Assembly (NCBI RefSeq): GCF_028368975.1
Contig: NZ_JAQNDM010000002.1
Span: forward strand, 992,001 to 1,056,000
Source of the DNA: Stigmatella ashevillena
GTDB taxonomy: Bacteria > Myxococcota > Myxococcia > Myxococcales > Myxococcaceae
Direction: 5' to 3'
DNA length: 64,000 nucleotides
In this document: piece after piece, positions 51,503-59,868 of the stretch
Numbering within the stretch: the stretch's first letter is position 1
How the letters are laid out: each line of letters begins with the position of its first letter
Notes under the pieces: generated by a model
Seen by the model: only the letters and a program-made list of their open reading frames with translations
Told to the model about the DNA's origin: nothing
Databases searched by the model: none
Translations under genes and position numbers: made by a program

Positions 51503-52018
51503 ATGACGGAGCGTGGAAAGCGGGCAGCAGGCGTGGCGCGGGTCTTCACCCAGCAGCCGGACCGGCTCGCCGCCGCTTGGAGGCGGGTGCGGTGCACGGG
51601 AAGCGCGCAGCACACGCCTCCCCAGGGATTGCTGGATGCGCTGGTGGAGCCCTTCATCCGCGAGGTGGGGTTGAGCCTGGCGGGCAATGAATCGAGTGCC
51701 TGGAGCCGCACCCGGGCGGTGCTGCGGCTGTCGCCGGAGCGGGGCGCACGGAGCCTCTACGAAGAGTTCGCCGTCCTGCGGCGCTGCATGGTGGACGCCG
51801 TGGAAGTCCTGGGAGGCGGAGACGCGGAGCGTGCGGTGGTGAACCGCGCCGTGGACGAGGCCGTGGACTCCGCGGTGGCGCTGCTGCAGCGGCTGATGGA
51901 CGCGGCAGCCGACGGCCCGCGCGTGCCCTTTGGAGGTTTGGTGGTGGAGTGGTTCGAGCGTCCTTCGGAGGCCCGGATTCAGCCGGCCTCCAGCGGAGAG
52001 CGCGCCGCGCTTCATTGA
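51503..52018 (+). CDS. Helical cytoplasmic protein, unknown, sigma-54 controlled
   Basis: A 171-residue protein from the ATG at 51503, with GGAGG nine bases upstream. It is mostly helical, without signal peptide or membrane helix. Central segments LLDALVEPFIREVGLSLAG and LYEEFAVLRRCMVDAVEVL, and the C-terminal VNRAVDEAVDSAVALLQRLM, resemble the globin-like or RsbR-type four-helix N-terminal domains found in sensor proteins, but the resemblance is weak. The promoter before it predicts regulation by starvation or development. Confidence 0.6.
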   Translation: MTERGKRAAGVARVFTQQPDRLAAAWRRVRCTGSAQHTPPQGLLDALVEPFIREVGLSLAGNESSAWSRTRAVLRLSPERGARSLYEEFAVLRRCMVDAVEVLGGGDAERAVVNRAVDEAVDSAVALLQRLMDAAADGPRVPFGGLVVEWFERPSEARIQPASSGERAALH

Positions 52019-52027
52019 AGAAGTGCC

Positions 52028-52220
52028 GACCCGTCCGGCTTGACACTCCCGCGAGGGAGCGTCCGAGGGCCGACGGTTGATGGGGGCGTGCCGCGGGGCA
52101 AGGGGGCTCCAGTGGCGCGAAACGGGGGGCGTGCTCCCGGCATGGGGGCTGGTGAGCGCGCAGGAAGGCCGCGTGGGACGTGGGGACGGGGGTCCTCACG
52201 CCTCGTCGGCCGGACGGGTC
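52028..52220 (+). ncRNA. Candidate structured non-coding RNA (6S-like features)
   Basis: The 293-base gap between the helical protein and polA holds a multi-stem structure. A perfect 12-base outer stem joins 52028-52039 (GACCCGTCCGGC) to 52209-52220. A hairpin CTCCC-GCGA-GGGAG at 52046-52059 has a GNRA tetraloop. A long arm has GGCCGACG (52068-52075) pairing with CGTCGGCC (52204-52211, sharing three bases with the outer stem), then GGCGTG (52085-52090) with CACGCC (52197-52202), and inner stems up to an apical hairpin at 52133-52149. The apical part GCTCCC...GGCTGGTGAGC resembles the corresponding part of E. coli 6S RNA. A terminator follows at 52249. A TTGACA at 52040 has no clear -10 partner. 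The identity as 6S is uncertain. Confidence 0.45.
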
Positions 52221-52248
52221 GGCTGTGTTTTCTACGGAGAGGGCACGG

Positions 52249-52288
52249 GAGGAAGCGTCCTCGGGGGTGGACGCTTCCTCCTGTTTTT
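52249..52288 (+). terminator. Strong intrinsic terminator
   Basis: GAGGAAGCGTCC pairs perfectly with GGACGCTTCCTC around an eight-base loop and is followed by CTGTTTTTT. It works for plus-strand transcription, which here can only come from the gene at 51503 or from the RNA candidate; on the minus strand there is no T run. Confidence 0.88.
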
Positions 52289-52311
52289 TGGAGGAACGGG
52301 CCCAGAGGCCC

Positions 52312-55011
52312 TCAGTGGGCGTCCGCCCACGTCTTGCCCGCGCCCACGTCCACCTTGAGGGGGACCTTGAGGGTGGCCACCGAGGACATGCACTGGCGCG
52401 CCAGTTCCTTCACCCGGTCCACTTCGGCGTCGGGCGCCTCGAAGAGCAATTCGTCGTGCACCTGGAGCAGCATCACCGTGGACAGACGCTCCTTTGTCAG
52501 CGCCTCATCCACCGCCAGCATGGCCTTCTTGATGAGATCCGCCGCAGTGCCCTGAATGGGCATGTTGATGGCGGCACGCTCGGCGGCCTGGGCCACGGCG
52601 CGGTTCTTCGAGTTCAGATCCGCCATCAGCCGCCGACGGCCGAACATCGTCTCCACGTAGCCTGTCTTTCGCGCCCGCTCGACGGTGTCCTCCAGATAGC
52701 GGCGGATGCCCGCATAGCGGGTGAAGTAGCGCTCGATGATGTCTCGCGCCTCCTCGACGGAGATGCTCAGGCGGGTGGACAGCCCGTGGGGTGACAGGCC
52801 GTAGGCAATACCGAAGTTGACCGTCTTGGCCACGCGGCGTTGATCTCGGTCCACCTTGTCCGGCGGCACGCCGAAGATCTCCGCGGCCGTGCGGCTGTGA
52901 ATGTCCTCGTCATGCTGGAAGGCCTCCAGGAGGACGGGATCCTCGGCGATGTGCGCCAGCAGCCGCAGCTCGACTTGGCTGTAGTCCGCGGAGACGAGCT
53001 GGTAACCGGCCTCCGCCACGAAGGCGCGCCGGATCTCCCGCCCCAACTCCGTGCGCACGGGGATGTTCTGGAGGTTCGGGTCCGACGAGGAGAGCCGCCC
53101 GGTGGCGGTCGCCGCCTGGTGGTAGGTGGTGTGGATGCGCCCATCCTTCGCCACGAGCCCCGGCAACGTGTCCAGGTAGGTGCTCTTGAGCTTGGACAGG
53201 GAGCGGTACTCGAGGATGGCGCCCGGCAGGGGGTGCTGCTCGGCCAACTTCTCCAGCACCTCCTGATCCGTGGACGGGCCCGTCTTGCCCTTCTTGAGGA
53301 TGGGCAGCCCGAGTTTGTCGTAGAGCACCTGCGCCAGTTGGGGGTTGGAGCCCACGTTGAACTCCTGCCCCGCGAGCGTGTGGATGTTCTTGAGCTTCGT
53401 CTCGCACTCGGCATCCACCTGGGTGGAGAGGGTCTTGAACACGGCCGTGTCCAGCTTCACCCCCCGTTGCTCCATCCGAGCCAGGATGGGCAGCAGCGGC
53501 AGTTCCATGTCGCGTGCCAGCGCCGCCAGCCCGATCGCCTCCAACTCCTCCCAGAGCCGGGGGGCCAGCCTCCGTGCTGCCTCCGCGCGAGCACCGTAGG
53601 CAGCGGCCACCTCCTCCGCGCTGTGCTCCCCCAGGGGCCGGCCCTTCTTCCCCTCCGCCGTGGCGGGCAACGCGGGCAATTCCAGCCCCAGCCGCTCGCG
53701 GCTCAGGTCCGGGAGCGCATGCTCCCTTCGCGAGGGATTGAGCAGGTAGCTCAGCAACTCCACGTCGTCGGAGGCGCCCTGAAGCGTCAGCTTCATGCTC
53801 CCGAGCAACAACGAGAGCACCTTGAGATCATGCCCTCCCTTCTTCACGGCGGGGTCTGCGAGCAACCCGCCCATGACGTGGGCAAAGCGCGCCTCTGGCA
53901 CCTGCGTCGAGCCGAGCACGTCATGGCGCAAGGGCACATACGCGGTGCGCCCATCCGGCAGCGCGATCCCCAACCCCACCAGGGGCGTGGCGAAGGGAGG
54001 CCCCGCGTAGGCCGGCACCAGGAAGAGCGCGCCTGCCTCGCGGGCCGCCTCCGCCAGGGCCTTCAGCTCTTCCTCGGTGGTGATGACCTTCACGGGGGCC
54101 GCAGGCACCGCGGGCTCTGCGGGCTTCGGCGTGGAGGTGTCCGCGGGCAGATCATTCACGAGCCGGAAGAACTCCAGCTCCGTGAAGAGCTGCCGCGCAC
54201 GGGCGTTATCGATGGGACGGCGAATCAGCTCCGGGATGGTGACCTTCAGGTCCAGGTGGGTGTTGAACGTCACCAGTTGCCGGGCGCGGAGCAGGCTCTC
54301 GCGGTGGGAAGCGATCGCCTCACGGATCTTCGGCTTCTTCACTTCATCCAGCCGGGCAAGCATCGTGTCCACGTCTCCGAACTGCTGGAGCAGCGCCGCC
54401 GCCGTCTTGTCGCCGATGCCGGGAACCTTGGGAACGTTGTCCACCGCGTCGCCGATGAGAGACAGGTAGTCGCGCATCTGCCGGGGCTCGATGCCCAGCC
54501 GTTCCTTCACCTCCGCGGGCCCGGTGTGTACATCCTTCATCGGATCGAAGAGGCGCACGTCCTCGTCGACGATCTGAATGAAGTCCTTGTCCCCCGTCAC
54601 CACCTGGACGCAGAACCCCTCGGCCTTGGCGCGAGCGGCCAGCGTGCCAATGACGTCGTCCGCCTCCCACCCGGGAACCTCAAGGATGGGGAGATTGAGC
54701 GCCTCCACCACCTTGCGGATGAGGGCGAACTGGGGAACCAGGTCCTCGGGGGGGCCCTCGCGGTGGGCCTTGTAGTTGGGGTCGATCTTCTGGCGTTCGA
54801 CGCGGCTGTCCTTGTCGAAGGCGAGCGCGATGTGGGTGGGCTCCAGGTCCTTCAGGGACTTGAGCACCATGCGCGTGAAGCCCAGCACCGCGTTGGTGGG
54901 CACCCCTTTGCTCGTGGAGAGAGGGGGCACCGCGTGGTAGGCGCGGAAGATGAAGCTGGAAGCGTCGATCAGCGTGAGGACGGGGGCGGAGCGCAGGGGG
55001 CTCGAAACCAT
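52312..55011 (-). CDS. polA: DNA polymerase I
   Basis: An 899-residue polymerase for repair and Okazaki-fragment processing. The 5' nuclease domain (about 1-290) has TLIDASSFIFRAYHA, GWEADDVIGTLA and YLSLIGDAVDNVPKVPGIG. The middle 3'-5' exonuclease domain (about 310-490) lacks the metal-binding residues: the D-x-E motif is replaced by LFLVPAYAGPP, and the later Tyr-x3-Asp reads YGARA, so proofreading is probably lost. The polymerase domain (about 500-899) has motif A VSADYSQVELR, motif B RRVAKTVNFGIAYGLS and motif C LQVHDELLFEAP. The start at 55011 is consistent with a full 5' nuclease domain. It is monocistronic as far as visible. Confidence 0.96.
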   Translation of the reverse strand: MVSSPLRSAPVLTLIDASSFIFRAYHAVPPLSTSKGVPTNAVLGFTRMVLKSLKDLEPTHIALAFDKDSRVERQKIDPNYKAHREGPPEDLVPQFALIRKVVEALNLPILEVPGWEADDVIGTLAARAKAEGFCVQVVTGDKDFIQIVDEDVRLFDPMKDVHTGPAEVKERLGIEPRQMRDYLSLIGDAVDNVPKVPGIGDKTAAALLQQFGDVDTMLARLDEVKKPKIREAIASHRESLLRARQLVTFNTHLDLKVTIPELIRRPIDNARARQLFTELEFFRLVNDLPADTSTPKPAEPAVPAAPVKVITTEEELKALAEAAREAGALFLVPAYAGPPFATPLVGLGIALPDGRTAYVPLRHDVLGSTQVPEARFAHVMGGLLADPAVKKGGHDLKVLSLLLGSMKLTLQGASDDVELLSYLLNPSRREHALPDLSRERLGLELPALPATAEGKKGRPLGEHSAEEVAAAYGARAEAARRLAPRLWEELEAIGLAALARDMELPLLPILARMEQRGVKLDTAVFKTLSTQVDAECETKLKNIHTLAGQEFNVGSNPQLAQVLYDKLGLPILKKGKTGPSTDQEVLEKLAEQHPLPGAILEYRSLSKLKSTYLDTLPGLVAKDGRIHTTYHQAATATGRLSSSDPNLQNIPVRTELGREIRRAFVAEAGYQLVSADYSQVELRLLAHIAEDPVLLEAFQHDEDIHSRTAAEIFGVPPDKVDRDQRRVAKTVNFGIAYGLSPHGLSTRLSISVEEARDIIERYFTRYAGIRRYLEDTVERARKTGYVETMFGRRRLMADLNSKNRAVAQAAERAAINMPIQGTAADLIKKAMLAVDEALTKERLSTVMLLQVHDELLFEAPDAEVDRVKELARQCMSSVATLKVPLKVDVGAGKTWADAH

Positions 55012-55097
55012 GCCCCGGCCTTAGCGCGGCTCTCCCGCCCTGTCCACGCGGCACATGGGGGGAGCGGTCCAACACCCGCCCATTCGCCTCCCCAGGC

Positions 55098-55742
55098 TCA
55101 CTTCTTCGGTGCGTCGTCCCCCCAAAGTGCCTTCAGGTGAGCATCGCGGCCGCACCCCAGCCGGTAGGCCTGGTAATGCTCCGGGTTCTTTTGAGCGTAG
55201 TCCTGGTGGTAATCCTCGGCGGGGTAGAAGGCGGAGGCGGCAACGATCTGGGTCACGATCGGCTGCTGGAAGCGCCCCGAACGCTCGAGCCGCCGCTTGG
55301 AGTCTTCGGCGAGCCGATGCTGCTCCGCATCGCGAAAGAAAATGGCGGAGCGATACTCGGTTCCCCTGTCACAGAACTGGGCATTGGCCGTGAGGGGGTC
55401 CACGTTGTGCCAGAAGACCTCGAGCAGCTGCGCGTAGCTCACCTTGCCCGGATCGTAGACCACCTGCACGGACTCGGCATGACCCGTGGTTCCGCTGGAG
55501 ACCATGCCATAGGTGGGGTGGGCCTTCGTTCCCCCGGAGTAGCCCGAGGTGGCGGACACCACGCCCGGCGTCTTGTCGAAGGCCAGCTCCATGGACCAGA
55601 AGCAGCCTCCCGCGAAGAGGGCGGTGGCAAGCGGGGGCTCCTTCGGTAAGCCCTTGGGGGAGGGATCGGAGGCCAGGGCCCCCATTCCCAAGAGGGTGGT
55701 GCTCACAGCGAACAGCGCGAGGCGTGTGGAGCGAGACGTCAT
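55098..55742 (-). CDS. msrA: Peptide methionine sulfoxide reductase A, exported
   Basis: A 214-residue MsrA that reduces the S-form of methionine sulfoxide in proteins. The catalytic motif is GGCFW (FAGGCFWSMELAF), followed by SGYSGGTKAHPTY, GHAESVQVVYD and EDYHQDY. The ATG at 55742 follows AAAGGAAGA and gives a signal peptide (LALFAVSTTLLGMGALA), so this copy probably works in the periplasm. A possible resolving Cys lies near the C-terminus (RLGCGRD). It lies downstream of no other minus gene within 80 bases and may be transcribed alone. Confidence 0.94.
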   Translation of the reverse strand: MTSRSTRLALFAVSTTLLGMGALASDPSPKGLPKEPPLATALFAGGCFWSMELAFDKTPGVVSATSGYSGGTKAHPTYGMVSSGTTGHAESVQVVYDPGKVSYAQLLEVFWHNVDPLTANAQFCDRGTEYRSAIFFRDAEQHRLAEDSKRRLERSGRFQQPIVTQIVAASAFYPAEDYHQDYAQKNPEHYQAYRLGCGRDAHLKALWGDDAPKK

Positions 55743-55899
55743 GAGGGGTCTTCCTTTCCCCGTCCCTACGCACCAGCGCCCGCCGACGTTACAGCCCGTC
55801 CTACCGTCATCCACCCAACACGTTCCAGGACGCACGCTGGTCCTTGCAATCCCCTCCCCCTCATCCTTTCCACCAGTTCAACACTGCCGGGGGGGCGGA

Positions 55900-56709
55900 A
55901 TGAATCAATCCATCCAGAAGCGCAACCATGTTCATGTGACAGGCAAGGGCCAGGAAACGCTCCTCTTCGCGCATGGGTTCGGCGCCAATCAGAATGCTTG
56001 GCGCCACCAGGTGGCGGCATTCCAGGACCGGTACCGCATCGTCCTCTTCGACCATGTGGGATGTGGCCAGTCCGACGTCAACGCCTACAACCCGCAGCGC
56101 TACAGCAGCCTTCACGCCTACGCGGCGGACGTGCTGGAGTTGTGCGAGGAGCTGAATCTCTCCGGCTGTACCTGGGTGGGCCACTCCTTCAGCGGCATGG
56201 TGGGGGTGTTGGCGGCCTCGAAAGCGCCCAGCCGGTTCCGGAGACTCGTCCTCGTGGGCACCTCTCCGCGCTACCTCAATGATCCCACCGAGGACTACTA
56301 CGGGGGTTCCGAGCAGCCGCAGTTGGAAGCGATGTATGCCACCGTGTCTTCCCAATACGATGCCTGGGCGAGCAGCTTCGCGGCAGCGTCCATTCCCGGA
56401 AGGCCCGAGCTGGTCCAGGAATACTCCCGAGGCCTTCACGCGATGCGCCCAGACATCGCGCTCTCTCTGATCCGCACCATCTTGCAGTCAGACCACCGCG
56501 CGGATTTGCCCCAGTTGAAGCTGCCCGCGCTCGTTGTCCAGACCGCGGAAGACTTCGTCGTGCCTGAAGCGGTGGCCAGGTACCTGGTCCGCCGCCTTCC
56601 CCACGCGCACTGGGCCCCTTTGGAGGAAGCGGTGGGGCACCACCCCCACCTGGCGGCCCCTGCGGCGCTGAACAAGCTCATCGACTCCTATCTCTCCTCG
56701 GCCCCATGA
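55900..56709 (+). CDS. RsbQ-like alpha/beta hydrolase
   Basis: A 269-residue hydrolase from the ATG at 55900, preceded by a G-run Shine-Dalgarno; the frame is open to 55549 but that part is antisense to msrA. It matches RsbQ: FAHGFGANQNAWRHQVAAF, LFDHVGCGQSD, nucleophile Ser in WVGHSFSGMVGVLA, acid Asp in TAEDFVVP and base His in AVGHHPHL. In Bacillus RsbQ works with RsbP in energy-stress signalling; no RsbP-like gene lies nearby. Close relatives include plant D14/KAI2-type receptors, so small-ligand binding is also possible. Confidence 0.85.
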   Translation: MNQSIQKRNHVHVTGKGQETLLFAHGFGANQNAWRHQVAAFQDRYRIVLFDHVGCGQSDVNAYNPQRYSSLHAYAADVLELCEELNLSGCTWVGHSFSGMVGVLAASKAPSRFRRLVLVGTSPRYLNDPTEDYYGGSEQPQLEAMYATVSSQYDAWASSFAAASIPGRPELVQEYSRGLHAMRPDIALSLIRTILQSDHRADLPQLKLPALVVQTAEDFVVPEAVARYLVRRLPHAHWAPLEEAVGHHPHLAAPAALNKLIDSYLSSAP

Positions 56710-56773
56710 ACCCCCTCCGGGAGTCCCGCCTCCTCGCGTGAACTCCCGGCCCCCCTCCGCGAGACGCCAGCCC

Positions 56774-58453
56774 CTACGGCGAGGGGCTCAACAGGCCCAC
56801 CCCTCGCTGCGACCACTCGGTCCCGGGGGCCGTGCGCAAGTCGTCCACCGGCAGGGGCAATTGCTCCCACACCGTCAGGTTCGAGGGGGGGATCTTGTTG
56901 GTGTTCGCCGAACGTGCCCGGTAGAGCTGACCGTCGTGCATCACCAACGACCCCGCCGCATACGTCACCTCGGGAGCGTCAGCAGCCAGAGTGGCCTTGT
57001 CCGTCCACATCTCGAGCTGCCGGGTCGCGGTCCCTGCGGGCAAGCCTGAGGCCACGAATTGCAGGACCGGAACGGGGCCATTCACGTTGCCCGTCGCGGT
57101 CACCTTCCCCGCGCTGCCGCTCCCGCCCGTGATGCCCTGGACAATCTTACGGCTCCCCTCCCAGACGTTGTCTTTCAACGTGGTGGGTGAGTTGATCGTG
57201 GAACTCAGCCTGAAGACAACGCCCGGATCCGTCGTGGACGGGTAGATACTCGTGTACCCAAAGTCGAGCCCCCGGAACGCGTTGCGCTCCCAAAGGAACG
57301 CCGCATCGGGTCCAGACGTGCCACCGACATAGATGCCGAGGTTCAGCGTGTCCGCGAAGTAGTTGTCCGAGAACTTCACACTCAGCGGAGCATCTCCACT
57401 CTCGGAGCCAGCAAAGAAATTCAGCAGCGCTGCGGCGCCCCCCAAAAAGACGTTGTGGTGAAAGTGGATGAGCCCACCCCGGACCTGCGCTTGCGAATTA
57501 TTGTCCTGGTACATCTGGAAGGCAGCACGCCAGTCGAGTGCGCCATAAGCAAACACGTTGTGGTGGACCTCCGCACCGTCACCGAGGTTCTGCACCTGGA
57601 GGGATTCCGTCCCCGTGCGCACGAGCCGGTTGTTGTAGACCTTCAGACCAGAACCCAGAGGCGTGGGAGCGCCTTGCGTCGATCCGAAGTAGATGGCCTC
57701 GCTGGCGGTGTCGTGGATGTACAGATCATGCAGGCGGATCCCATCGAGGGGCGGCACCGTTCCCCCGGTGGCCGACTGGTTGATGCGAAGTCCCGCGAAG
57801 CCAGCCCGTGTGATTTCCACGAACTCCACCTCGAAGCTGCGGGCCTGGCCAATGCCGAGCCCCATATGCCCACCATTCAGGAACACGTCGTCGCTCAGGA
57901 AGCCATACCGGGAGCGAGAGGTGGCATAGGCACCACACCGATGGCCCGGGAAGTCCGCGTGGCCGGTGCCGGAATCCGGATCATACCGGCCGGTGAGGAT
58001 CCAGTTCGCCCCCCCACCCATCGACCAGATGTAACCCTGGGTACTTCCCGCGGGAGGACGGATGACCACCTGCCCTCCTTGGTTCGTGATGATCAGCGGC
58101 CGGGCCGCGGTGCGCGCCGGAAGATTGCCCAAGTTGATGAGCGTGTAGTTCCCCGCCACCACGTAGAGCCGATCCAGGGTGCTCCAATCCACCGCCGGGA
58201 AGCGCGCCTGCACATCCGGGATGTAAAGCTCGCCCTTGCTGTTGGGGCCGGGGAGCGTGAAGGTGCTTGCCGGCACACCGAAGTGGCCAAAGCGCTCGCA
58301 AGTGTCTGCGGTGCCCCCATCCCCACCGGTCCCTCCATCCTGGGGGCCCGGTCCCTCCATGCCCCCGTCTTCAGGAGGCCCTTCCTTGGAAGACTCCCCA
58401 CACGCCGTGGTGATGAGGACAAAGACAGCGCAGGTGAGCAAGATCCGGTGCAT
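56774..58453 (-). CDS. Beta-helix lipoprotein with C-terminal carbohydrate-binding-like module
   Basis: A 559-residue lipoprotein from the ATG at 58453 (AAGGAG upstream), lipobox ITTAC, then a Gly/Pro/Asp linker. Residues about 60-450 form a right-handed parallel beta-helix (NWILTGRYD, FEVEFVEITRAGFAGLRI, LKVYNNRLVRTGTESLQV, IHFHHNVFLGG). The last 60 residues (YAAGSLVMHDGQLYRARSA then W) look like a CBM5/12-type chitin or cellulose-binding module. A polysaccharide-directed role outside the cell is likely; no lyase residues can be assigned. Confidence 0.78.
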   Translation of the reverse strand: MHRILLTCAVFVLITTACGESSKEGPPEDGGMEGPGPQDGGTGGDGGTADTCERFGHFGVPASTFTLPGPNSKGELYIPDVQARFPAVDWSTLDRLYVVAGNYTLINLGNLPARTAARPLIITNQGGQVVIRPPAGSTQGYIWSMGGGANWILTGRYDPDSGTGHADFPGHRCGAYATSRSRYGFLSDDVFLNGGHMGLGIGQARSFEVEFVEITRAGFAGLRINQSATGGTVPPLDGIRLHDLYIHDTASEAIYFGSTQGAPTPLGSGLKVYNNRLVRTGTESLQVQNLGDGAEVHHNVFAYGALDWRAAFQMYQDNNSQAQVRGGLIHFHHNVFLGGAAALLNFFAGSESGDAPLSVKFSDNYFADTLNLGIYVGGTSGPDAAFLWERNAFRGLDFGYTSIYPSTTDPGVVFRLSSTINSPTTLKDNVWEGSRKIVQGITGGSGSAGKVTATGNVNGPVPVLQFVASGLPAGTATRQLEMWTDKATLAADAPEVTYAAGSLVMHDGQLYRARSANTNKIPPSNLTVWEQLPLPVDDLRTAPGTEWSQRGVGLLSPSP

Positions 58454-58581
58454 GCACGCACTCCTTGAGGGAACCCGAGCCAGCCTAGCCCCAGCAAGCA
58501 CGGAGCACGGCCCCATTCCTCCCTCCGCCACATCGCAGTAGGGTTCCAGGGGAGTCCATCTCCGCCAGTGGGAGCACCGGA

Positions 58582-59016
58582 ATGTCCCAGCAGAAGCCGC
58601 GTCTGACGCGCCCTGTAGAAAATGTCCGAGCCGAGTTGCTTGCTGATCCCGACACGCAACGCATCGCGAAGGCCGTGGGGATGGAACTGGCCGCGTACGT
58701 AGAACTGGTGCTCGACTACGCGCAAAACCCAGACAAGCAACCGATGCTCCAGGTGGCTTCGGACGAGGACCTGCGGGAAGCGGGCTACAATCCCCCCTCG
58801 GCCGAAGACGTCGCGAACTTCTTCATCTCCGCATCCAAGGGAGAGCTGGGCCTCGGTCCTCCTCAAGTCTACAAAACCGGGTTCGAGACCCCCTCGGGAG
58901 ACGCGGGCAAGCCCTCTCTCCGAGGCGATGAAAACCAGGATCCTGTGAACGTGGATGGAGAGACGAGCCAGAAGCTAAGCCAACACGTGCCCAAAGGCGG
59001 CCCGGACAGAATGTAG
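58582..59016 (+). CDS. Small hydrophilic protein, unknown
   Basis: A 144-residue protein from ATG. The N-terminal 85 residues are helical (LLADPDTQRIAKAVGMEL, AYVELVLDYAQNP, SAEDVANFFISASKGELG), the rest is polar and probably disordered. No signal peptide. I recognise no family. It lies 81 bases before the Gly-rich protein and may be its cytoplasmic partner or chaperone. Confidence 0.6.
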   Translation: MSQQKPRLTRPVENVRAELLADPDTQRIAKAVGMELAAYVELVLDYAQNPDKQPMLQVASDEDLREAGYNPPSAEDVANFFISASKGELGLGPPQVYKTGFETPSGDAGKPSLRGDENQDPVNVDGETSQKLSQHVPKGGPDRM

Positions 59017-59096
59017 GTCTTGAGCAACTCCCCACCTTCATTGTCCGATACTTCCTACGTCCACCCCCTGATGGGGCAACCAGTGAGGTCTGACAC

Positions 59097-59795
59097 ATGG
59101 GCGTAGGCGGAGCAGGCGGAGCAGGTGGCGGCAGGGGCACGGGCGGGGCGGGCGGCGCGGGTGGGGCGAGCAAGGGCGCAAGCAGCACGGGCGGCGCGAG
59201 CAAGGGCACGGCGGGCAAGAGCAGCACGAGCGCGGCGGGCAAGAGCACGGCCAGCAAGGCCGCGAGCGGCATCAGCGGCGCCGTGGGCAGCATCGGCAAG
59301 GCCATTGGCGGTGCCGTGAGCGGGATTGGCAAAGCCGTGGGCAGCATTGGCAAAGCCGTGGGCCAGGCCGCGCGGGGCGTGAGCAACGCCGCAGGCAAGT
59401 TCTCGGGCGCGCTGGGCCATGTCACGAGCGCGCTGGGCAAGGTCTCCGGTCTGGTCCAGAAGGGACTCGACGCGCTGACCTCCCCCGTCAAGAGCCTGGT
59501 GGGCAAGGCGCTCGACAAGATGCCGTTTGGGCTCGGCCAGTTGGCCAAGCCGTTCGCCGACAAGTTCATCGACAATGCCCTGTCCACGGTGGCCGCAGGC
59601 CCGCTGGGCGGCGTGGCCACCTTGCTGGGATCCGCCAACAGCGTGAGCAAGCTCGCCGACATGGTCGAGAACGTCCGCAAGACGGCCGACGTGGTGGGGG
59701 ATGTGGCCGAGGGCAAGGTCAACATCCAGAACATCGCCGCCTCCGCGCATGCGCAGAAGATGGTGGCGGAGCGGCTGGCAGGCGCTCTGTTCTAA
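59097..59795 (+). CDS. Gly/Ala/Ser-rich protein with amphipathic repeats
   Basis: A 232-residue protein. The first 55 residues are almost only Gly, Ala, Ser, Thr and Lys. Then come repeats of about 11 residues such as SGIGKAVGSIGKAVG (about 58-100), and a more ordinary helical part with LVGKALDKMPFGLGQLAKPF and VSKLADMVENVRKT. The pattern suits a membrane-active or surface-layer helix rather than an enzyme. It lacks a Sec signal peptide, so export, if any, would use another route. The gene ends in a hairpin terminator, and pairs with the small gene upstream. Confidence 0.6.
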   Translation: MGVGGAGGAGGGRGTGGAGGAGGASKGASSTGGASKGTAGKSSTSAAGKSTASKAASGISGAVGSIGKAIGGAVSGIGKAVGSIGKAVGQAARGVSNAAGKFSGALGHVTSALGKVSGLVQKGLDALTSPVKSLVGKALDKMPFGLGQLAKPFADKFIDNALSTVAAGPLGGVATLLGSANSVSKLADMVENVRKTADVVGDVAEGKVNIQNIAASAHAQKMVAERLAGALF

Positions 59796-59821
59796 CGCTT
59801 CGACGATCGATCGCTGGCCGA

Positions 59822-59868
59822 CCCGCCCGCCGCTTCCAGCTCCCGCCGGGGAACTGGAAGCAGGCGGG
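59822..59868 (+). terminator. Hairpin terminator after the Gly-rich gene
   Basis: CCCGCC and GCTTCCAG pair with CTGGAAGC and GGCGGG across a 13-base loop with one bulged A. The tail CTTTGCTATTTG is only moderately T-rich. Confidence 0.6.

Noticed and set aside
52040-52070. Promoter with TTGACA for the RNA candidate
   Set aside because: No -10 hexamer lies 16-18 bases downstream, and it would exclude the 5' strand of the perfect outer stem.
52840-55140. 766-codon plus-strand open frame opposite polA
   Set aside because: Same kind of antisense artefact; polA motifs are all in the minus frame.
59097-59795. Phage tape-measure or tail-fibre protein
   Set aside because: Too short, and no other phage gene is in the neighbourhood.
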